Of a stretch of 10,964 bases of DNA, positions 1-4,854 are shown piece by piece (within the stretch, counting starts at the first letter, position 1; each line of letters begins with the position of its first letter). The stretch covers positions 1 to 10,964 of the forward strand of contig JAEZSM010000139.1 in assembly GCA_023421875.1 (NCBI GenBank). The letters run 5' to 3'. The notes beneath the pieces are model-generated. The model worked only from the letters and a program-made list of their open reading frames with translations. It was not told the DNA's origin and searched no databases. A program made the position numbers and the translations under genes. This stretch comes from Spirochaetota bacterium (GTDB lineage Bacteria; Spirochaetota; Spirochaetia; Treponematales; Rectinemataceae).

Positions 1-698
1 GCCCTGGGGCTTGCCCCGATGATTGAAAGCTCGAAGCCCCAGCGGGTGCGGCGAAGCAGAACCCAGAGAAGTATGGCGATAACGGGAATGAACCAGATGC
101 CCGCGTGAGCCCGGCCGAAAATCCTGGGTAGCCAGGCAGCTTCGACAAAGGGAGCCGAGCCGGGAAATCCGTAGCCCTTGGGATCCCGCCATGGGCCATA
201 GTAGAGGTATTCGGCAAAGAGAATCGCCACGTAGTTGAGCATGAGGGTTACCAGGGTCTCATCCACCGAAAGCCTGGTCTTGAGCAGGCCCGGAATTCCT
301 GCCCAGAGCGCTCCTGCTACAAAGCCTGCGGCGATGCACAGGGGCAGGACCAGGGGGGGCGGCAGGGAAGGGCCGAAGAAGAGGGCCACCCAGGACGCTG
401 CGATGCCTCCTAGCACCAATTGCCCCTCGGCGCCTATGTTCCAGAACCTGAGCTTGAAAGCGAGGGCGACCGAAAGCCCCGTCAAGGCGAGCGGGATGGT
501 CTTGACCAGGGTTTCCGAAAAACCGTTGGAAGAGCCGAAGGCGCCGGATGCCATGGAGGCGAAGGTCTCGAAGGGGTTGGTGCCGGCGATGAGCAGTACA
601 ATGCCAGAGAGGAGCAGGGAGATCATGAAGGAAAGGGCGGGGACGGCGAAGAGTATCCCCCGAGCCCTGGATCTTCGTTTTTCGAATACCACTCTCAT
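1..698 (-). CDS. BMP-type (nucleoside/nucleobase) ABC transporter permease, partial
   Basis: This is the N-terminal 232 codons of an inner-membrane permease that runs off the left edge; the family is usually about 350 residues, so roughly a third is missing. Reading the minus strand from the ATG at 698 gives a basic N-terminus (FEKRRSRAR), then a hydrophobic segment at residues 14-38. The family landmarks follow: TNPFETF at about 40-46, and TGLSVALAF...NIGAEGQ at about 73-93, the conserved cytoplasmic-loop region of YufP-like permeases. Further hydrophobic stretches follow, then DETLVTLMLNYVA at about 150 and TRWGFEL near the edge. The start codon overlaps the stop of the upstream ATPase gene as ATGA, so translation is probably coupled. 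With the ATPase and the BMP binding protein it would form an importer. A second permease gene normally follows and would lie outside the window. Ligand specificity cannot be read from this part. Confidence 0.92.
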   Translation of the reverse strand, partial: MRVVFEKRRSRARGILFAVPALSFMISLLLSGIVLLIAGTNPFETFASMASGAFGSSNGFSETLVKTIPLALTGLSVALAFKLRFWNIGAEGQLVLGGIAASWVALFFGPSLPPPLVLPLCIAAGFVAGALWAGIPGLLKTRLSVDETLVTLMLNYVAILFAEYLYYGPWRDPKGYGFPGSAPFVEAAWLPRIFGRAHAGIWFIPVIAILLWVLLRRTRWGFELSIIGASPR

Positions 699-2218
699 GC
701 TCCCACCCCCGCCATCAGCAGGCCGAGCGTATCGGACTCAGCTTCCTTGGAGGGCATGACCGCCATGACCCTTCCTTCAAAAAGCACCGCGATCGTATCC
801 GCCACCTGCACGAGTTCGTCGATGTCCTCGGATACGAAAAGAACCCCCAATCCCTGGTCGCGCTGGTCCACCAACTGGCGGCGAACCGATTCTGTGGCTC
901 CGATGTCCAAGCCTCGGGAGGGATACACCGCCACGAGCAGACTCTTGCAGGCGCCGATCTCTCTGGCGAGGATAGTCTTCTGGATATTACCGCCGGACAG
1001 AAACTTTAGATGGGTATCCGGCCCTGGGGTCATAATCTTGAACCGCTCGATAAGCTTCTTGGCCAGGGAAGTTATACGCTGGGGAATCAGGAATATGCCT
1101 TTGGACAAGGGCGGCTTGCGGTATTCCTTCATGGCCAGGTTGGAGGCCACGCTTAGATCGCCCACCGAGCCGACCGAAGCCCTGTCCTGGGGAATGTGGG
1201 CCACCCCTGCCTTGATCATGACGATGGGCGAACTCTGGCTCATGTCCCTCTCATCCAGCCAAAGGCTTCCGGACTCCAGCTTTCTCAAGCCCGTGATCAC
1301 TTCTGCCAGTTCCTTCTGGCCATTGCCCGCCACTCCTGCTATACCCAGGATCTCCCCTGAGCGGATTTCCAGGCTTACTTCCTTGAGGGCGTTCAAGCCT
1401 CTGTCATCCTTTGCGCAGGCCTTTTCCAGCCTAAGGATCGTCTTCCCCGGCGAAAATGTTTTTTTCTCGATCGAAAAAAGCATTTCCCTACCCACCATGA
1501 GGCGGGCGAGCTCGGGAGGGCTGGTCGATGCGGTGGAAAGCCCGGCGACGAGCTTCCCTTTTCGCAGCACCATCACCCGGTCGGAGAAATTCATCACCTC
1601 CTCCATTTTATGGGTGATGAAGATCGCCGATTTTCCCTCGGTTTTCATGAGCCTGATCACCTTGGCCAGCTCTGCGGACTCCTGGGGAGTCAGGACAGCG
1701 GTAGGTTCATCCAGAATGAGTATTTCTGCCTTCCTGTAGAGAAGCTTTAGAATCTCCACCCGCTGCTGCTCTCCCACAGAAAGCTGCCAGATGGAGGCAT
1801 CGGGCTCTACCTTGAGATTGTAGCGCTCCGAGAGCTGAAGCAGCTCTGAGCCGACTTTTTTCATGTCCAGAACCAAAGGCTGGTTCTTCATGCCGAGAAT
1901 GATATTCTCCAGCACGGTCATGGAATCCACCAGTTTGAAGTTCTGATGCACCATGCCTATGCCCAGGGCTTGGGAATCCCTGGGTCCCTCAATGGAGACC
2001 TTTTGGCCCCGGACTTCAATTTCCCCGGCATCGGGCCTGTAGAGTCCGCAGAGGATATTCATGAGGGTGCTCTTGCCAGCCCCGTTCTCTCCCAGTAGTG
2101 CTAAAACCTCGCCGGGTTGGAGCTCCAGGTCGACGCAGTCGTTGGCCTGCACGCCTGGAAATGCCTTGGATATCCCTTTCATGAGCACAAGGGGCTGGGA
2201 GTTGCTTTCTTCTATCAC
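695..2218 (-). CDS. BMP-type ABC transporter ATP-binding protein, two ABC domains (YufO/NupO-like)
   Basis: The 507-residue protein has two ABC ATPase domains in tandem and would energise the neighbouring permeases at the inner membrane. In domain 1, Walker A is GENGAGKST at 43-51, the Q-loop lies in HQNFKLVDS, the signature is the family-typical LSVGEQQRVEIL, Walker B is ILILDEPTAVLTP and the switch histidine is in FITHK. Domain 2 is degenerate in the way usual for this family: GVAGNGQKEL stands in place of a full Walker A, LSGGNIQKTILARE is the signature, and YPSRGLDIGA is the D-loop region. Length and both LSVGEQQRVEIL and LSGGNIQK favour the nucleoside/BMP group over sugar ABC ATPases such as RbsA, which it resembles. 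The start is GTG, with GGAG 12 nt upstream, or a closer but weaker GGA. The ATG at residue 13 is an alternative start with no visible ribosome binding site. It lies 126 nt after the binding-protein gene and overlaps the permease by 4 nt. Confidence 0.94.
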   Translation of the reverse strand: MIEESNSQPLVLMKGISKAFPGVQANDCVDLELQPGEVLALLGENGAGKSTLMNILCGLYRPDAGEIEVRGQKVSIEGPRDSQALGIGMVHQNFKLVDSMTVLENIILGMKNQPLVLDMKKVGSELLQLSERYNLKVEPDASIWQLSVGEQQRVEILKLLYRKAEILILDEPTAVLTPQESAELAKVIRLMKTEGKSAIFITHKMEEVMNFSDRVMVLRKGKLVAGLSTASTSPPELARLMVGREMLFSIEKKTFSPGKTILRLEKACAKDDRGLNALKEVSLEIRSGEILGIAGVAGNGQKELAEVITGLRKLESGSLWLDERDMSQSSPIVMIKAGVAHIPQDRASVGSVGDLSVASNLAMKEYRKPPLSKGIFLIPQRITSLAKKLIERFKIMTPGPDTHLKFLSGGNIQKTILAREIGACKSLLVAVYPSRGLDIGATESVRRQLVDQRDQGLGVLFVSEDIDELVQVADTIAVLFEGRVMAVMPSKEAESDTLGLLMAGVGA

Positions 2219-2254
2219 GTTTAATCCGTTCTCCGGGTATTCAGGTAGGATGCG

Positions 2255-2269
2255 AGCCCCTGAGGGGCT
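2255..2269. repeat. Perfect inverted repeat in the ATPase leader
   Basis: AGCCCC and GGGGCT form 6-bp arms around a 3-nt loop. The repeat lies between the larger hairpin and the GTG start of the ATPase gene, about 36 nt upstream of that start on the minus strand. In RNA it would be a small stable stem. It is not followed by a run of T on the minus strand, so it is not itself a terminator. It may protect the 5' end of a processed transporter mRNA, or take part in alternative pairing with the upstream stem. Confidence 0.5.
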
Positions 2270-2273
2270 GTTT

Positions 2274-2326
2274 AAAAACGAGTCGTCCGGTCCCGGAGCC
2301 CGGTGTTGGGCCGCGGGGGCCGGACG
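2274..2326 (-). terminator. GC-rich hairpin plus T run, likely attenuator or mRNA stabiliser between binding protein and ATPase
   Basis: On the minus strand, 18 nt after the binding-protein stop, CGTCCGG (2326-2320) pairs with CCGGACG (2290-2284). The inside can pair further through CCC/GGG and GCCC/GGGC around a loop of about 6 nt, so the stem-loop spans 43 nt. After ACTCG comes TTTTT (2278-2274). The T run is short and displaced by 5 nt, so termination would be partial. This fits a position where solute-binding-protein mRNA is commonly made or kept in excess over the membrane subunits. A purely 3'-protecting stem is the alternative. Confidence 0.62.
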
Positions 2327-2344
2327 GTTGTCGATGATAGTTGC

Positions 2345-3442
2345 TTACTGAACCTTGCCGACCACGCCTTCCACAAACCAGTCCATGCCGAGCTGGGCAC
2401 CGTCGGGCACAACCTGGCCCGCGGCATAGACGACCTTGCCGCCCTGATCCTTGAGGGGGCCTGAGAAGATGGACCAGCCGCCCAGGATCTTTTTCTTGGC
2501 AGCCTCAACTTCGGCCACTACAGAAGCGGGAACCTTGGGGCTGATGGAAGAGAGCTTAGCGACGCCGTCCTTGAGTCCGCCCCAGTATTCGTGGGTCTTC
2601 CATGTACCGTCCAGGGCCTTCTGAATGGTGTCGATATAGTAGGTGCTCCACTCCCAGACTGCCGATGCCAGGACCGAATCGCCCACGAACTTGCCCATGT
2701 CGGAGTCGTAGCCGATGGAGTACTTGCCCCTCTCCTGGGCTGCCTTCTGGGGTTCGGTGGTATCCTGGTGCTGGGCGATAATGTCTGCGCCCTCATCCAG
2801 AAGAGCAACCGCTGCCTCGCGTTCTTTAACAGGGTCATACCAGGTGTTGGTCCAAACGACCTTGACCTGCGCCTTGGGATTGACCGACCTGACGCCCAGA
2901 GTGAAACCATTAATGCCCCGGACAACTTCGGGAATGGGGAAGGCGGCGGCATAGCCGATGATGTTGGACTTGGTCATGCGGCCGGCGATGATGCCCGTGA
3001 GATAGCGGGCTTCCTCGATGCGTCCGAAGTAGGTGGCCATGTTGGGGGCTGTCTTGTAGCCCGAGCAGTGCTCGAAGATCACCTTGGGGAAATCCTTGGC
3101 CACCGCGAAGGTAGGATCCATGTAGCCGAAGCTGGTGGTGAAAATCATGTCAGCGCCTTCTTTTTTGTCCTTACCAAAACCCTGCAACGCTAGCTGGCGG
3201 ATGACGCGCTCCGCATCGGGGCCTTCGGGCACGTTCTCGACGTAGTTTGTCTCGATCTTGCTGCCGAAGTGTTGCACCGCGGCCAGGCGGCCCCGGTCTT
3301 GCTCGTAGGTCCAGCCCATATCGCCCGGGGGGCCGATATAGACAAAGGCAATCTTAAGCGGCTTCTTGGCCTGCGCCGCCAGGGGTGCGGCCAGACTGAA
3401 GGCAAGTGCGAGTACTAAGACTCCGAGAATCAGCTTTTTCAT
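2345..3442 (-). CDS. BMP-family substrate-binding protein of an ABC importer (periplasmic)
   Basis: The protein has 365 residues from the chosen start. Residues 1-25 are a Sec signal peptide: MKK, a hydrophobic core, then AQA at 23-25 followed by KK, a good signal-peptidase I site. There is no lipobox cysteine. The mature part is a Bmp/PnrA-type periplasmic-binding fold with GPPGDMGWTY near residue 37, then FTTSFGYMDPT, FEHCSGYKTAPNM, GRM near TKSNIIGYAAAFPIPEVV, RGINGF, NTWYDPVKE, QHQDTTEP, and a C-terminal GAQLGMDWFVEG. From memory these blocks match proteobacterial BMP proteins of the type represented by a Brucella structure reported with adenine bound, more closely than spirochaetal PnrA lipoproteins. 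A purine base or nucleoside is therefore the likely ligand, though unproven. It heads the transporter genes (ATPase and permease follow) behind its own promoter. The start at 3442 is preferred over the ATG at 3448 because of ribosome-binding-site spacing. Confidence 0.93.
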   Translation of the reverse strand: MKKLILGVLVLALAFSLAAPLAAQAKKPLKIAFVYIGPPGDMGWTYEQDRGRLAAVQHFGSKIETNYVENVPEGPDAERVIRQLALQGFGKDKKEGADMIFTTSFGYMDPTFAVAKDFPKVIFEHCSGYKTAPNMATYFGRIEEARYLTGIIAGRMTKSNIIGYAAAFPIPEVVRGINGFTLGVRSVNPKAQVKVVWTNTWYDPVKEREAAVALLDEGADIIAQHQDTTEPQKAAQERGKYSIGYDSDMGKFVGDSVLASAVWEWSTYYIDTIQKALDGTWKTHEYWGGLKDGVAKLSSISPKVPASVVAEVEAAKKKILGGWSIFSGPLKDQGGKVVYAAGQVVPDGAQLGMDWFVEGVVGKVQ

Positions 3443-3448
3443 CGACAT

Positions 3449-3454
3449 CTCCTT
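3449..3454 (-). promoter_or_regulatory. Shine-Dalgarno AAGGAG that decides the binding-protein start
   Basis: On the minus strand the sequence reads AAGGAG-ATG-TCG-ATG-AAA. The AAGGAG touches the first ATG (3448) with no spacer, which is a poor distance. It stands 6 nt from the second ATG (3442), which is near optimal. The second start also gives a cleaner signal peptide beginning MKK. Confidence 0.8.
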
Positions 3455-3486
3455 ACGCGTCTTCGGATGGTCTGAGGCTTCTTGGA

Positions 3487-3500
3487 CCCTCGGGCGAGGG
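3487..3500. promoter_or_regulatory. 14-bp perfect palindrome in the binding-protein 5' leader, possible operator
   Basis: CCCTCG and CGAGGG flank 2 central bases, giving a perfect dyad. It would lie about 10-20 nt downstream of the transcription start predicted from the promoter at 3517-3546 and 33-46 nt upstream of the first ATG. A 2-nt loop is too tight for a good RNA hairpin, so a protein-binding dyad, perhaps for a LacI- or GntR-type repressor, is the better guess. The regulator is unknown. Confidence 0.4.
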
Positions 3501-3516
3501 AATCCACCTGAGAGCC

Positions 3517-3546
3517 ATACTACCTTTACGCGAAAGGCGATGTCAA
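3517..3546 (-). promoter_or_regulatory. Sigma70-like promoter for the BMP transporter genes
   Basis: On the minus strand there is a perfect -35 TTGACA (3546-3541), an 18-nt spacer and TAGTAT (3522-3517; 4 of 6 matches to TATAAT). It starts only 7 nt after the stop of the SPOR gene and is about 75 nt upstream of the binding-protein start. The spacer contains a small dyad, CCTTT-N5-AAAGG, placed where a repressor would block RNA polymerase. This separates the transporter from the polA/coaE/SPOR genes as its own transcription unit, although no terminator is visible after the SPOR gene and read-through is possible. Confidence 0.65.
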
Positions 3547-3553
3547 TTTGATT

Positions 3554-4210
3554 CTACTGGGTGATCCAGGATTGTTCGGCGCCTTTTACCGATTTAGCGG
3601 CGGAAAGCCATTTGGAAGCTTCGGCTCTGGAGGGGTAGGGGCCGACCCTTACATTGTACCTGCTCTTGCCGTCCACTTCCTTGACTTGAATAGCCACGGG
3701 AAGGTCTTTCTGCTCGAACAGCGACTTTAAGGCCTCGGCGTTGTTTTTAACCGAAAAACTGCCGGCCTGGATCCAGTAGTCGCCCGAAGCGGGGGCGCTC
3801 TTGGTCGCGGTTGGGGCCACAGGCGCGGTTGCCGCGGGTTTTGTGGCCGCGGGCTTTGCCACTGTGGTGCTCGTGGGCTTAGGCAGCGTGGTGGTCGTTG
3901 GGCTCACCACAATAGTCGTGGGACTCGAGCTGGATGACTGAGCTGCTTCCGGGTTGGAAGGCTCGTTGCCATAGACGATAATTATGTCCCCTGCGCTGGT
4001 TGTCTGGGTAGTCAGGCTGTCCTGGGGGGCGTCGGCCAGGTAGTCGGAAGGGTTCTCCTGCCGGGCCTCGGTCTTGCCGTCGATGGAAAAAGGCGCGGCG
4101 GCATCACCCTTTCCGGGTGAGAACAGAAAAAACGCGGCAAGGACCACGATAAGCGCGAAAAAGCTGACCCCTAAGGCCAGCCAGAGTACTTTCCTGGATT
4201 GTTCGGACAT
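3554..4210 (-). CDS. Membrane-anchored SPOR-domain protein
   Basis: The 218-residue protein has a short cytoplasmic N-terminus, one transmembrane helix at about 9-30 and a long low-complexity linker at about 31-142. The linker becomes rich in Thr, Pro, Ala and Ser from residue 93 on (SPTTTTLPKPTSTT, then repeated KPAAT/APTATK units). A C-terminal SPOR domain spans about 144-218, beginning YWIQAGSFS and containing RYNVRVGPYPSRAEAS. SPOR domains bind septal peptidoglycan stripped of stem peptides, so a role at the division site or in cell-wall remodelling is likely. The topology (N-in, SPOR in the periplasm) matches FtsN/DamX-type proteins, but nothing identifies it as FtsN itself. The ATG has GGAGGA 8 nt upstream. 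It follows coaE by 62 nt and is probably co-transcribed with coaE and polA. No terminator is seen after it. Confidence 0.87.
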   Translation of the reverse strand: MSEQSRKVLWLALGVSFFALIVVLAAFFLFSPGKGDAAAPFSIDGKTEARQENPSDYLADAPQDSLTTQTTSAGDIIIVYGNEPSNPEAAQSSSSSPTTIVVSPTTTTLPKPTSTTVAKPAATKPAATAPVAPTATKSAPASGDYWIQAGSFSVKNNAEALKSLFEQKDLPVAIQVKEVDGKSRYNVRVGPYPSRAEASKWLSAAKSVKGAEQSWITQ

Positions 4211-4272
4211 GCGAAGGATCCTCCATCCAAGAGTATCGGCGCATGAAACGCTCGGGTATAGGTGTTTTTATC

Positions 4273-4854
4273 CTAGATGCCGAACTCCGCCAGGGTTTCG
4301 GTGATCGCGAGCTTCAGCGCCAGCCGATCCTTGGTGTTCTGAATGAAAACGACGGGCGGCTTGCCCAGGGGGCGGAGCTTCCACAGCGGGCGCTGGCGGG
4401 CGATTCTTTTCAGGAAGGCCGGCAGGCTCAGCCCGTCTCGACTGCGCGCCCTGCGGTAGCGTACCAAGAGAGGGGCTTGGATCTCTATTACCAAGTCGCA
4501 GCGAGAAAGCTGCGGAAAGCGGTAGAGGAGGGCGGCGTTGATGCAGGGTTTGGGCGAGAGCATGAGTTCTTCGTCCAAAAGCTCGAGCATGGCCGGATGT
4601 ACGATTGCCTCGTGGCGTCCCAGGGTTTCGGGATCGGCGAAGACTATCGCGCCCAGCGCCTTGCGGTCGATTCCGCCCTGGGAATTCAGTATTCCGGAGC
4701 CGAAGGCTTGGACAAGGGCGTCGGTTTTAGCTTCCAGGGCTCTGTGGCCGAGCGTGTCGACATCGATGACCCGGAATCCAAGCTCCTGTATGCAGAGGGC
4801 CGCTTCGTTCTTGCCGGCACAGTATCCCCCCGTAAGACCGATGATCGTGCCCAT
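4273..4854 (-). CDS. coaE: Dephospho-CoA kinase with an atypical P-loop
   Basis: CoaE phosphorylates the 3'-OH of dephospho-CoA with ATP, the last step of coenzyme A synthesis, in the cytoplasm. The 193-residue length is normal. Family landmarks are IIGLTGG at the N-terminus, DVD at 31-33 (the DAD position), FADPE followed by a region ending VHPAML (normally HP), and LLYRF at the usual LLFE position. RSRDGLSLPAFLKRIARQ at about 137-154 is a strong CoaE lid/helix signature. The unusual part is the P-loop: residues 9-17 read GGYCAGKNE, where most CoaE proteins have GGIGSGKST, so the Ser/Thr that normally coordinates magnesium is Asn and the next residue is Glu. The rest of the fold looks intact, so it is probably still active or a lineage variant. 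The start overlaps the polA stop by 1 nt (TGATG) and has only a weak ribosome binding site, so translation is likely coupled to polA. Confidence 0.88.
   Translation of the reverse strand: MGTIIGLTGGYCAGKNEAALCIQELGFRVIDVDTLGHRALEAKTDALVQAFGSGILNSQGGIDRKALGAIVFADPETLGRHEAIVHPAMLELLDEELMLSPKPCINAALLYRFPQLSRCDLVIEIQAPLLVRYRRARSRDGLSLPAFLKRIARQRPLWKLRPLGKPPVVFIQNTKDRLALKLAITETLAEFGI

Noticed and set aside
420..1739. Long plus-strand open frame of 439 codons
   Set aside because: It lies entirely opposite the ABC ATPase and permease, shows no recognisable domain, and its open length follows from the codon use of the real genes.
3523..3540. CCTTT-N5-AAAGG after the SPOR gene as a terminator
   Set aside because: The stem is only 5 bp and is not followed by a T run. 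It lies inside the spacer of a good promoter, so an operator role is more plausible.
4049..4070. Short peptide EARQEN shared by the SPOR protein linker and the polA linker
   Set aside because: The two copies use different codons (GAG-GCC-CGG against GAA-GCT-CGC), so this is not a DNA repeat. A chance match in low-complexity linkers is enough.
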